From an uncultured Rhodopila sp. (GTDB lineage Bacteria > Pseudomonadota > Alphaproteobacteria > Acetobacterales > Acetobacteraceae), in the NCBI RefSeq assembly GCF_903915725.1, contig NZ_CAIWTY010000050.1, positions 1 through 47,930 of the forward strand: a stretch of 47,930 bases of DNA, in the 5' to 3' direction. Both the position numbers and the translations under genes were made by a program. This document shows positions 25,415 to 33,868 of this stretch, piece by piece; positions within the stretch are counted from its first letter, which is position 1; every line of letters starts with the position of its first letter. The notes beneath the pieces were generated by a model that was not told where the DNA came from, searched no databases, and saw nothing but the letters and a program-made list of their open reading frames with translations.

Positions 25415-26901
25415 GACTCCAGCAATCTCCGCAGGAGTTCGACGTCTTCGGCGAAGGTGCCGTCGCGTTCCATGAGTTCGGTGACGCGGGAGACGGCGTG
25501 CATCACGGTCGTGTGATCGCGGTTGCCGAATTTGCGTCCGATCTCCGGCAGGCTGCGGCTGGTTAGTTGCTTTGCCAAAAACATTGCGACCTGGCGCGGC
25601 CGGGCCACGGCACGGGCGCGGCGGGCGGAGGACATGTCCGTCAGCCGGATACTGTAATGCTCGGCGACTTTTTTCTGGATTTCTTCGATGGTGACGCGGC
25701 GATCATGTGCCTTCAGGATGTCGTGAAGTACTTCGTGCGTGGTTTCAAGTGTAACCGGGCGCCCGAACAGGTTTGCATGGGCGACCAGGCGGTTGAGCGC
25801 GCCTTCAAGTTCACGGACGTTGGAGGTGATCTTGTGCGCCAGGAATTCCAATACTTTGACCGGGACTTCAACGCCGGCGCGGGCGGCCTTGGCCTCCAGG
25901 ATCGACAGCCGCAGCTCATACGTGGTCGAGTGCAAATCGGCCACCATGCCGCACCCCAGGCGGGTGCGCAGCCGGTGTTCAAGGCCGTTCAGGTCGGAGG
26001 GCGACTTGTCCGCCGAGACGACGATCTGCTTGCCCTGTTCGACCAGGTAATTGAAAGTATGGAAGAATTCTTCCTGGGTGTTGTCCTTGCCAATCAGGAA
26101 CTGCAGGTCGTCGATCATCAGCACGTCGACGCTGCGCAGGTTCTCCTTGAACTCCATGGTGGACTGGCTGCGGATGGCCGCGATGAAACGATACATGAAC
26201 TTTTCGGCCGACATATAGGCGACCGAGACCGGGTTCGTTGTGCGGTCAGTCAATTCCCAGGCAATCGCGTGCATCAGGTGGGTTTTGCCCAAACCGACGC
26301 CGCCATACAGGAATAACGGGTTGAACCCCTGACTGGACGGGCGCTCCGCCACCCGGCGGGCGCATGCGTAGGCGAATTCGTTGGGTTTGCCGACGACGAA
26401 GCCTTCGAAGGTGAAACGCGGGTCCAGCGGGGCAGCCAGATCGGAGCGCGGTTCGGCCCGCTCCTCGGCCCAGGCGGAGCTGCCGGGCGGCGGAGCAACT
26501 GATCCGGCATTTCCGGGTGCCGAAGCCGCCAGCGTGATTTCAGCCCGTATCGGCGGCGCTTCGCGGGATGCCTGCGCGCGCGGCGCGGTCAGGCTTTCCG
26601 CCAGTGCCGGCACGGGCGACGCGGCCCCGCCGACACGGATATCGACGCGGCGGATCGCCGGGTTTTCGGCCTGCCACAGGGCACTGAGCCGATCGCCGTA
26701 GCGTGTGGAGACCCAGTCGCGGAGGAAACGGGTCGGCAGGGTGACAGTGATCTCGTCGCCGTCCAGGCCGGCCAGGGTCATCTGTCGCAGCCAGGTCCGG
26801 TATTCGACTTCTCCGACCTCCGCCTGCAACCTGCCCCTGATACGCGCCCAATGCACCGCAAGTTGCGGCAGTTCCACGATCTCCGGCTCAGTCGTGGTCA
26901 T
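25411..26901 (-). CDS. dnaA: Chromosomal replication initiator DnaA
   Basis: 496 residues from ATG 26901 (TTTEPEIVELPQLAV); the longer frame adds an unlikely tail. Domain I holds YRTWLRQMTLAGLDGDE, the linker (residues about 90-150) is Ala/Pro-rich, domain III has Walker A GGVGLGKTHLMHA and Walker B VLMIDDLQFL, and domain IV ends with the DnaA signature region DHTTVMHAVSRV. It melts oriC and loads the helicase. Downstream of rpsT on the same strand. Its stop codon lies inside the palindromic element at 25211-25414. Confidence 0.97.
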   Translation of the reverse strand: MTTTEPEIVELPQLAVHWARIRGRLQAEVGEVEYRTWLRQMTLAGLDGDEITVTLPTRFLRDWVSTRYGDRLSALWQAENPAIRRVDIRVGGAASPVPALAESLTAPRAQASREAPPIRAEITLAASAPGNAGSVAPPPGSSAWAEERAEPRSDLAAPLDPRFTFEGFVVGKPNEFAYACARRVAERPSSQGFNPLFLYGGVGLGKTHLMHAIAWELTDRTTNPVSVAYMSAEKFMYRFIAAIRSQSTMEFKENLRSVDVLMIDDLQFLIGKDNTQEEFFHTFNYLVEQGKQIVVSADKSPSDLNGLEHRLRTRLGCGMVADLHSTTYELRLSILEAKAARAGVEVPVKVLEFLAHKITSNVRELEGALNRLVAHANLFGRPVTLETTHEVLHDILKAHDRRVTIEEIQKKVAEHYSIRLTDMSSARRARAVARPRQVAMFLAKQLTSRSLPEIGRKFGNRDHTTVMHAVSRVTELMERDGTFAEDVELLRRLLES

Positions 26902-27317
26902 CCAAAGCCCCCCATGCGCAGGCCAGGCGCCTGCAAACGACAGTCTATTATGCAAGGCCGGTACAAGAACGGCTATGCTTTACTCTCTTGGGTCAGCACT
27001 GGGCGCACTTCCCCACTCCCTTGTCAGGGTTTTATTGCAGATAGCGGTGCTGTCCGGCTGACGAAGCTGAAGTATGTCAGAGTTTCGGGAAGACGCAACG
27101 GGAAATTGGCGCTGACCAGTGGTGTTCAGACAAACGAAAGAACATTTCCCGCCAGGGTTGCTAAGTACCTCATTACATTACCGTTTATCTTGCGACATCA
27201 ACAAATTTGACGAATTGAAATGTAATGTTTCGGCGGTATGTCGGAGTTTGAGACGGGCGATCTCACAGATTTTTTATCGGAGGTCCGGCCAGCCCTGCGG
27301 CCGGCCGGTTCGCTTAC
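26902..27317. other. Gap between rpsT and dnaA, likely dnaA promoter region
   Basis: 416 bp without a gene. It is clearly more AT-rich than its surroundings at 27060-27290. A 9-bp inverted repeat, CATTACATT (27171-27179) and AATGTAATG (27219-27227), stands out. I searched for TTATNCACA DnaA boxes and found none here, so oriC is not supported. Confidence 0.5.
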
Positions 27318-27587
27318 TCAGGCGCCCGGGAGGGCCTTGACCCGCGCGGACAGGCGCGACAGCTTCCGCGCCACGGTGTTGGCGTGAATCACGCCCTTGC
27401 CGGATGCGCGCTGCATCTCCGGCTGCGCGGCGCGCAGAGCGTCTGCCGCCGACGTTTTGTCGCCGCTCGCGATCGCGGTCTCCACCTTCTTGACGAAGGT
27501 GCGCATGCGCGACTTCCTCGCCTGATTGCGGGTGGTACGGGTCAGGGTCTGGCGGATGCGCTTGCGCGCCGATGCGGTGTTGGCCAT
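27318..27587 (-). CDS. rpsT: Small-subunit ribosomal protein bS20
   Basis: 89 residues from ATG 27587, giving the classical N-terminus [12 protein letters not shown]. Highly basic, all-helical, with [14 protein letters not shown] and [23 protein letters not shown]. It binds the 5' domain of 16S rRNA. Its position just upstream of dnaA is frequent in this order. The frame extends 16 residues upstream but without family support. Confidence 0.96.
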   Translation of the reverse strand: MANTASARKRIRQTLTRTTRNQARKSRMRTFVKKVETAIASGDKTSAADALRAAQPEMQRASGKGVIHANTVARKLSRLSARVKALPGA

Positions 27588-27742
27588 GCGTTCTTCGATC
27601 ACGAGGTTAGGGGAGCCAGGCGGGCCTTCGGGCATGACAACCCTTGGCCGAGCCGGCGGCAGAGGTTGGTTCTACGCAGCGGCACCGCCTGAGTCAAGGA
27701 GGATGGCCGGTCGCGCCATTATCCACCGGCCCGCGGGGGCGT

Positions 27743-28654
27743 TCACCGCCGCGGCACCTGGATGCCGCAGCGCTTGGCTTTCTCCTCAGGCTCGACATGG
27801 ATGGTAATCATAAGGTGACCCATCTCAGCCTTAAGGGTGCTCTCAATGCGGTCGCAGATGCTGTGCGCCGCCGCAACTGTCATGCTGCCGGGCACCACGA
27901 GATGAAAATCGAGAAAAGTCAATTTTCCCGCATGGCGTGTGCGCAAATCGTGCGCCTCGATCGCCCCGGAGGCGCTGGCCGCGACCAGCTCCTTGATCCG
28001 CTGCATCACCGCCGGCTCCGGTGCGGTGTCCATCAGCCCGCTGACGGAGGTGGATATCATGCGCACGCCCGACCACAGCACATACAGGCCGGTCGCCCCG
28101 GCCAACAGCGGGTCGAGAATCAGCCGGCCGGTGGAGACGGCCAGGATCATCCCGGCCGCGATCCCCGCCGAGGTGACCACATCGGCGAGCAAATGCCGCC
28201 CGTCGGCCTCCAGCGCGATCGACCGCAGCCGCCGCCCGGCGGACAGCAGCACGGCCGACCATCCGGCGTTGATCAGGGTGGCGAGGGCATTGAGGCCGAT
28301 GCCCTCGAACGGCATGCCGATGGGCCGCGGATGCTGCCATGCCTGCCAGGCCTCGCTGAAGATCAGGCCGGCGGCGACGACGATCATAAGGCCTTCGACG
28401 ACGGCGGCGAAGAACTCCGCCTTGTCATGGCCGTATGGATGATTGTCGTCGGCGGGCCGCGCGGCGAAGCTGATCGCCAGCCAGGCGACCAGGCTGGCAG
28501 CGACGTTCACGGTGCTCTCCAGCGCATCGGAATACAGCGCCGCGCTGCCGGTGAGCCACCAGGCAGCGCCCTTCAATCCTAACACCAGACAGCCAGCGGC
28601 CAGGCTGCCCAGCGCAAAGCGCTCCCCGTTCATCATGTGGAATCGGCCTAGCAT
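27743..28654 (-). CDS. Cation diffusion facilitator (metal/proton antiporter)
   Basis: 303 residues with about five to six membrane helices followed by a C-terminal cytoplasmic domain (from about residue 205). Signatures: YSDALESTVNV in helix 2, HPYGHDKAEFFAAV between helices 2 and 3, and GRHLLADVVTSAG in helix 5. The metal site would use Asp43 of helix 2 and His/Asp of helix 5 (HLLAD); the second Asp of the classical helix-2 DxxxD is Ser here. Exports a divalent metal, probably Zn, Fe or Mn. Next gene on the left is rpsT. Confidence 0.9.
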   Translation of the reverse strand: MLGRFHMMNGERFALGSLAAGCLVLGLKGAAWWLTGSAALYSDALESTVNVAASLVAWLAISFAARPADDNHPYGHDKAEFFAAVVEGLMIVVAAGLIFSEAWQAWQHPRPIGMPFEGIGLNALATLINAGWSAVLLSAGRRLRSIALEADGRHLLADVVTSAGIAAGMILAVSTGRLILDPLLAGATGLYVLWSGVRMISTSVSGLMDTAPEPAVMQRIKELVAASASGAIEAHDLRTRHAGKLTFLDFHLVVPGSMTVAAAHSICDRIESTLKAEMGHLMITIHVEPEEKAKRCGIQVPRR

Positions 28655-28686
28655 ATCGTCACGCAGGCGTCAGCCACCCGTCGATG

Positions 28687-29973
28687 TCAGCCGGCGGAGG
28701 CCTCGGCGAGCAACCTGCGCCGGATCCGGTTCCGCCTGAGCGGCCGCAGCACAAACAGCGCGAGAAGCACGACCGTGACATTCGTGGCCGCCGCGACCAG
28801 AAACACCGCCTCCCACCCCCCGGCCGCGTTTTTCAGCACGTTCGCCAGCGGCACCAGGAACGCCGAGGTTCCCTTCGCGGTATACAGCAGGCCGGCGTTG
28901 GCGGTGGCGTATCGCGGTCCGAACGCGTCGGTGCAGGTGGACGGGAACAATGAGAAAATCTCGCCCCAGGTGAAAAAGATCAGCCCGGCGCAGATGACGA
29001 ACGCCCATGGCGTCTGGCCCGCTACCGCGAGCAGCCAGTAGCTGATCGCGCCGAGCGTGAAGGCGACCGCCATTGTCGGCTCCCGCCCGATTCGGTCGGA
29101 CAGGGCGCCGAAGGCCGGACGGGCGGCGCCGTTCAGCACATTATCGACGACCAGAGCCACGCTGAGCGTGCTGGCGCCGAAAAAGATAGCGGTCGTGGAG
29201 ATGCCGAGATCCTTGGCGATCGGGCCAAGCTGGGCGGTGGCCATCAGGCCGCTGGCGGAGACGCAGACGAACATCACGTACAGCAGCCAAAACACCGGCG
29301 AGCGCAGCATCTGCATGCTGGTGGCGCTGCCGGCGGCTTGCTGGAGCCTGGCGGAAGGCGGCGGCGTCGTGACCTGACCATCCGGCCCGTGCAACAGGAA
29401 GGCGACGGCGACCAGGGTGACCGCCTGACCGATGCCGAACCACAGGAACGTGTACTGATAGCCGAACGCAGCGATGGTCAGGCGAATCGGGATGACGGTC
29501 AGCGCCGCTCCGGCGCCGAATCCCGCGGCGGTGATCCCCACCGCTAGTCCGCGGCGATCAGGATACCACTTCACCGCGTTGCCGACGCAGGTGGCATAGA
29601 TCGCGCCGGCCCCGGTGCCCGATACCGCGGCACCGGCATACAGCAGCGCCAGCGAATCGGCGAACGCGTTGATCGCCCAACCGATTCCGACGAGCAATCC
29701 GCCTGCTGCGATTGCCAGACAGGGCCCCCGGCGCGGCCCCAGCCGGTCGACCAGCGCGCCGGCCGCGGGGGTCAGCCAGGTTTCCGTCGCGATGAAGATG
29801 CTGAACGCCCATTGGATCTCCGCCAGGCTCCACCCGCGGGCGACATGCATGGGATCGACGAACAGCGTCCAGGCGTATTGCAGATTGGCGATCAGCGCCA
29901 TGCACAGGACGCCGAGCCAGAGTTGAATCCGCCGCCCGGGCAAACGGAGCGGTTTCGAGTAGACTACCGGCAA
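28687..29973 (-). CDS. MFS transporter of the oxalate/formate antiporter (OFA) group
   Basis: 428 residues, 12 membrane segments. N-terminal LGVLCMALIANLQYAWTLFVDPM, then DRLGPRRG between helices 2 and 3 (MFS motif A), YATCVGNAVKWYPDRRGLAVGI in the middle of the first half, and GALSDRIGREP in the second half are typical of the OFA family. It moves a small carboxylate or its exchange partner. The substrate cannot be named. 33 bp from the cation transporter upstream, so possibly transcribed together. Confidence 0.88.
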   Translation of the reverse strand: MPVVYSKPLRLPGRRIQLWLGVLCMALIANLQYAWTLFVDPMHVARGWSLAEIQWAFSIFIATETWLTPAAGALVDRLGPRRGPCLAIAAGGLLVGIGWAINAFADSLALLYAGAAVSGTGAGAIYATCVGNAVKWYPDRRGLAVGITAAGFGAGAALTVIPIRLTIAAFGYQYTFLWFGIGQAVTLVAVAFLLHGPDGQVTTPPPSARLQQAAGSATSMQMLRSPVFWLLYVMFVCVSASGLMATAQLGPIAKDLGISTTAIFFGASTLSVALVVDNVLNGAARPAFGALSDRIGREPTMAVAFTLGAISYWLLAVAGQTPWAFVICAGLIFFTWGEIFSLFPSTCTDAFGPRYATANAGLLYTAKGTSAFLVPLANVLKNAAGGWEAVFLVAAATNVTVVLLALFVLRPLRRNRIRRRLLAEASAG

Positions 29974-30164
29974 ACCAGCACTCCCGACGCAAGAACTTTG
30001 TACATATTATTCCGCTTTCACTTTGAGCGAACGCAACCAAAAGCGGCGCATGGTGTCCAGTCATAAGCGCCGGACGAGGAATTTTGTTCCCTGCGAAATC
30101 CGCCGTGGCGGTGCGGATCGAAGCACGCTATTGAGTGTTTGCAATCGATTAAAAGGAGACGTGT

Positions 30165-30677
30165 ATGCGCCGACTCATGAGTGCCGCTGTGGCGCTGACC
30201 ATGCTGTCCGCTCAGCCGGTCCTGGCGGAGCGTCAGTGCGCTTCGCTGGCCGACCAGTCAGCGTTCGAGGTGCAGGCTTTGCGCAGCGAGCTGATGGTGC
30301 TGGCGACCGGGTGCCACAACGATGACCAGTACAATGCGTTCATCCACCGCTTCCAGGCCGATCTTCAGGCCAATGAGCGGCAGATCAACGCGTATTTCCA
30401 GCACCGCTACGGCCGCGCCGGGCAGACCGAGCACGACCGCTTCGTGACCGAGCTGGCGAATGCGATGTCGCGCCAGGGCAGCGATTTGGGCGGCGATTTC
30501 TGCCCGCGCAACGGGCTGATCTTCAACGAGGTGCTGGCGCTGGATTCGCCGTCGGAGCTGACGGATTTTGCCGCCGGCAAGAACCTTGTGCCGGCGACGA
30601 TCGAGATTTGCACGCCGGTGGCTACGAGCTCCGCCTCGACCCGCAAGGCGCACGGGAAGGTCGTCACGACGAAGTAG
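30165..30677 (+). CDS. Small exported protein, unknown function
   Basis: 170 residues; Sec signal peptide (RRLMSAAVALTMLSAQPVLA, cleavage after residue 21). The mature part is helical with four Cys (CASLAD, GCHNDD, DFCPRNG, EICTPV), likely forming two disulfides, and a Ser/Thr/Lys tail. RBS AAAGGAG 8 bp upstream. No known family recognised. Followed by a perfect hairpin at 30699-30735. Confidence 0.75.
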   Translation: MRRLMSAAVALTMLSAQPVLAERQCASLADQSAFEVQALRSELMVLATGCHNDDQYNAFIHRFQADLQANERQINAYFQHRYGRAGQTEHDRFVTELANAMSRQGSDLGGDFCPRNGLIFNEVLALDSPSELTDFAAGKNLVPATIEICTPVATSSASTRKAHGKVVTTK

Positions 30678-30698
30678 GTTACGCCGCCGTTCAATCCT

Positions 30699-30735
30699 CA
30701 CCGTCATGGCCCGGACGAGCCGGGCCATGACGGTG
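30699..30735. terminator. Bidirectional hairpin, REP family B short form
   Basis: Perfect 16-bp arms (CACCGTCATGGCCCGG / CCGGGCCATGACGGTG) with a 5-nt loop between convergent genes. Shares the GTCATGGCCCGG core with 8117-8193. Probably serves both genes as a terminator. Confidence 0.75.
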
Positions 30736-30745
30736 GGTTGGAACT

Positions 30746-31210
30746 TCAGGGTGCCGTAACCGTAACCGCGACCTTGATCCGCTCCTCGCCGGGGATCAGC
30801 TTCACCGTGAACGTATCACTGCCGGAGAAGCGGCGGTCCGGCGTGTAGTCGATCCGCGTGTCGTCGCCGACTTCATGGATCAGCACGGACCCGTGTTCCG
30901 GCCGGGTGAGCAGAAGGCCGGCATCGAACGGCTTTGTCCCGGCCTGGCGCAGGCGCAGGCCGCACCAGCCGCCGTCATTGGCCACTTTGATCGTCGCAGC
31001 GGTGGTGGCGCCGCCGGCCGCAGTGACGGCCGGCGCGTCGCAGACTTTCGCCGCTCCGGCGACGTCCGCGGCATAAACCCGCTGAGTCGACCCGGCGGGC
31101 CCGCCGGCCGGGTTGGAACAGGCTGCCAGCAGTGCGCCGGACGCCAGAAAGGCGATGCAGGCCACGCGCGGCAATGTGGCCCGAACGGGAGCCGGCCGGT
31201 TTTCAGTCAT
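30746..31210 (-). CDS. Putative lipoprotein with cadherin-like beta domain
   Basis: 154 residues from ATG 31210 (TENRPAPVRATLPR), with a signal peptide and lipobox LLAAC at about residue 30. The C-terminal 70 residues (RPEHGSVLIHEVG, IDYTPDRRFSGSDTFTVKLIPG) have the pattern of bacterial Ig/cadherin-like repeats (xYTPxxxFxGxDxFT). Two further Cys (VCDAP, WCGLRLR) may form a disulfide. Likely an envelope protein. The frame extends upstream to 31366, but that part looks non-coding. Confidence 0.72.
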   Translation of the reverse strand: MTENRPAPVRATLPRVACIAFLASGALLAACSNPAGGPAGSTQRVYAADVAGAAKVCDAPAVTAAGGATTAATIKVANDGGWCGLRLRQAGTKPFDAGLLLTRPEHGSVLIHEVGDDTRIDYTPDRRFSGSDTFTVKLIPGEERIKVAVTVTAP

Positions 31211-31298
31211 ATCGTCTGCGCCTCTATCTATATGGATACGCGGGGGGACCGAGTCGCGGGTTCGGTCCGGTATGGCGCAGATAGACCGGTTCTCGCGG

Positions 31299-31865
31299 CT
31301 ATTGGAAGCCGGGATTGCCGATTTGCCCGGGCGTTTGCGGGACGCGGCGGAACAGGCTGATGTCATAGCCCTGGTCGCGCAGCCGTTTCAGCAGCGACTC
31401 GTAGGTGGAATCGTCGATGACGGGATCGCGCGCCAGTATCCAGCCGTAGCCGCGGCCGGGATAGCCCACCAGCGCGGTCCGGTAGTCCGGGTCCACATAA
31501 AGAATAAGGTATGACAGATAGAGCGGCCAGAAGGGCGTTTCCCGCCATCGGGCGTTGCCGGTGCCGGGTACGACGTAGCCGCCCATGGTGAAGCTGCTCG
31601 GCTTGGCGCTGAAATCCTTCGCATGCGCGTTGTAGACGTCCTTCAGCCCGCCGCCGGGTTGGAAGCTGACGTCGAAATAGCTGCCCACGTTCCCGTTTTC
31701 AGCGAAATACGGGATGTTGGCGATGACGTACCAGCGGCCGGCATAGCGGTCGAGATCGACATTTGGTGCCAGCGCCAGGGGCTGCGGGTCCGCCGCGCAG
31801 CCGCTGAGCAGCGCCAGGGCAATGACGGCGGCCGGTAGGATCGGTTTGCGTACGGAGAATGCCAT
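31299..31865 (-). CDS. Bacterial lipocalin (Blc-like lipoprotein)
   Basis: 188 residues from ATG 31865. Signal peptide with lipobox LLSGC at about residue 22. Lipocalin motif 1 is LDRYAGRWYVIANIPYF, with NVDLDRYAGRWY, and later YLILYVDPDYRTALVGYPGRGYGWILARDP matches the Blc family C-terminal half. It is a membrane-anchored lipid carrier. Divergent from glyQ; 124 bp between starts contains both promoters. Confidence 0.9.
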   Translation of the reverse strand: MAFSVRKPILPAAVIALALLSGCAADPQPLALAPNVDLDRYAGRWYVIANIPYFAENGNVGSYFDVSFQPGGGLKDVYNAHAKDFSAKPSSFTMGGYVVPGTGNARWRETPFWPLYLSYLILYVDPDYRTALVGYPGRGYGWILARDPVIDDSTYESLLKRLRDQGYDISLFRRVPQTPGQIGNPGFQ

Positions 31866-31989
31866 GGTGCTGATACGGAACGGCAAGCAGGATAGATCAT
31901 AGCCCGCGCCTGCCGGAACGACGCGGCTTGCCGAGCTCAGGCCCGAGTGCTTAATGGCGGCCCACTCCGCGACCTGCCCCGGGACCACG

Positions 31990-32856
31990 ATGACCACGAC
32001 CGCCCCCAGCTTCCAGGACATCATCCTGCGCCTGCATGGCTTTTGGTCCGCGCAAGGCTGCGTCATCCTGCAGCCGTACGACGTCGAGATGGGCGCCGGC
32101 ACCTTCCACCCCGCAACTACCCTACGGGCTCTCGGGCCGAAGCCGTGGCGCGCCGCCTACGTGCAGCCCAGCCGCCGCCCCAGCGACGGCCGCTACGGCG
32201 AAAACCCCAACCGCCTGCAGCACTTTTATCAGTACCAGGTGATCATCAAGCCCTCCCCCGCCGACGCGCAGGACATCCTGCTCGCCTCCTACCGGGAGAT
32301 CGGCCTTGACCCCCTGCGGCACGATTTCCGGTTTGTCGAGGACGATTGGGAAAGCCCAACCCTCGGAGCCTGGGGGCTGGGCTGGGAGGTCTGGTGCGAC
32401 GGCATGGAAGTCGGCCAGTTCACCTATTTCCAGCAGGTCGGCGGCCTCCCGGTCACCTTCCCCAGCTTCGAGATGACCTATGGCCTGGAACGCCTGGCGA
32501 TGTACGTGCAGGACCGGGAGAACGTGTTCGATATCGACTTCAACGGCGCGGGCGTGAGCTACGGCGACGTGTTCCTGCGGGCGGAGCGCGAATACAGCGC
32601 GCATAACTTCGAGTTCGCCGACACCGCGATGCTGTCCCGCCACTTCGCGGACGCCGAGGGCGAGTGCGCGGCGCTGCTGGAGCGCAAGCTGGCCTTGCCC
32701 GCCTACGACCAGTGCATCAAGGCGAGCCATCTGTTCAACCTGCTGGACGCCCGCGGCGTGATCAGCGTCACCGAACGCGCCGCCTATATCGGCCGGGTGC
32801 GGACACTGGCGAAAGGGTGCTGCGAGGCCTGGGTGGCGGGGGAAGCGGCGCAGTGA
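31990..32856 (+). CDS. glyQ: Glycyl-tRNA synthetase alpha subunit
   Basis: 288 residues. Class II catalytic subunit: [36 protein letters not shown] and [28 protein letters not shown], then [12 protein letters not shown] (motif 3). Start at 31990 (TTTAPSFQD) fits family length; the in-frame ATG 31954 adds 12 residues. Forms alpha2beta2 with GlyS, but glyS is separated from it by about 1 kb of toxin-antitoxin genes. Confidence 0.96.
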   Translation: MTTTAPSFQDIILRLHGFWSAQGCVILQPYDVEMGAGTFHPATTLRALGPKPWRAAYVQPSRRPSDGRYGENPNRLQHFYQYQVIIKPSPADAQDILLASYREIGLDPLRHDFRFVEDDWESPTLGAWGLGWEVWCDGMEVGQFTYFQQVGGLPVTFPSFEMTYGLERLAMYVQDRENVFDIDFNGAGVSYGDVFLRAEREYSAHNFEFADTAMLSRHFADAEGECAALLERKLALPAYDQCIKASHLFNLLDARGVISVTERAAYIGRVRTLAKGCCEAWVAGEAAQ

Positions 32857-32938
32857 CCTCCGACCACGTGTCGAATCGCCTATGGCGTTTCGCACCGCGT
32901 TCTACCATATTTGCCTAAAGCTCTACCAAGAGGCGGCT

Positions 32939-33199
32939 ATGGGCACGGAACTGACCATCGAAAGCGAGGAAGCCCACCGGCTGGCGTCGCGCCTATCCGA
33001 CTTGACCGGCGAATCCTTGGACTCGGTTGTCACGAAGGCCCTGCGCAACGCCTTGGCGGACGAGCAGCGGATACGCGACAGGGCTGCTTTGGAGGCCGAC
33101 CTTTTGGCGATAGCGGCAGAGATCAAGGCGAACATGCCGGACGACGTGACCTCGGATCATAGCTGGCTGTATGATGACGAAACGGGATTGCCGCGGTGA
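32939..33199 (+). CDS. Orphan VapB-type antitoxin (Rv0623-like)
   Basis: 86 residues from ATG 32939 (GTELTIESEEAHRLASRLSDLTGESLDSVVTKAL), the Rv0623/PSK-type N-terminal DNA-binding fold. C-terminal toxin-binding tail ends TSDHSWLYDDETGLPR. It parallels the next antitoxin over its whole length but has no toxin of its own. It is separated from the next gene by 15 bp, so the two are probably co-transcribed. Confidence 0.85.
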   Translation: MGTELTIESEEAHRLASRLSDLTGESLDSVVTKALRNALADEQRIRDRAALEADLLAIAAEIKANMPDDVTSDHSWLYDDETGLPR

Positions 33200-33214
33200 G
33201 TTGGTAGCAGGGCC

Positions 33215-33472
33215 ATGGGAACGCAACTGAACATCAAGAGCGACGACGCCTACCTGCTCGCGTCCGAACTCTCCGAGTTGACCGGCGAAAGCCTCACATC
33301 CGTGGTGACGCGGGCGCTTCGGGCCGAATTGGCCAAGGAGCGCCGTGAGCGCGACATAGAGGCCAAGGTCGCCCGGATGCTGGCAGCGGGGAAGGAAATC
33401 CGCGCTCATTTGCGCGAGCCGATCACCTCGGATCACAGCTGTCTGTATGACGAGAACGGATTTCCGGTGTGA
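33215..33472 (+). CDS. VapB-type antitoxin
   Basis: 85 residues (GTQLNIKSDDAYLLASELSELTGESLTSVVTRAL), tail ITSDHSCLYDENGFPV. Overlaps the toxin gene by 4 bp (GTGA), so it is the cognate antitoxin. Highly parallel to the orphan antitoxin just upstream, suggesting duplication. Confidence 0.9.
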   Translation: MGTQLNIKSDDAYLLASELSELTGESLTSVVTRALRAELAKERRERDIEAKVARMLAAGKEIRAHLREPITSDHSCLYDENGFPV

Positions 33473-33864
33473 TCGTCGATGCTTCGGCACTGTTGGCAAT
33501 CGTTCTCGACGAGCCGGACGCTTATCGCTACGCGCGGGCCATTGCCGCAGCTTCGCAGGCCCGCATCCCGTCGGTTACCTGGTTTGAAGCGTCGATGCGG
33601 ATCGACGCAGTCGGGGACGCGGTTGCCATCAGTCGCTTCGACGATTTTCCCGAGGAGTTCGGGCTTGAGATCGTGCCCTTCACCCAGCGGCACGCTGAGG
33701 CAGCCCGCCTCGGACACCGCCTGTACGGCCGCCCGCTGCATCCCGCCGGCCTGAATTTCGGCGATTGTCTGGTCTATGGCGTTGCCCGATCCGAGCGCGA
33801 ACCCCTCCTGTTCAAAGGCGACGATTTCGCGCAAACCGACGTCGAGCCGGCGCTCAGGGACTGA
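33469..33864 (+). CDS. VapC-type PIN toxin
   Basis: 131 residues from GTG 33469. PIN acids: Asp4 in IVDASALLAI, Glu40 in VTWFEASMRI, Asp in NFGDCLVYGVA and acids in FKGDDF. Ends in EPALRD, 4 bp before the glyS start. Sits between glyQ and glyS, so its transcription probably continues into glyS. Confidence 0.9.
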   Translation: MIVDASALLAIVLDEPDAYRYARAIAAASQARIPSVTWFEASMRIDAVGDAVAISRFDDFPEEFGLEIVPFTQRHAEAARLGHRLYGRPLHPAGLNFGDCLVYGVARSEREPLLFKGDDFAQTDVEPALRD

Positions 33865-33868
33865 CTAG

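Noticed and set aside
27717..27727. TTATCCACC near 27718 as a DnaA box
   Set aside because: Single site, one mismatch to the consensus, next to the cation transporter gene; no cluster of boxes, so not an origin.
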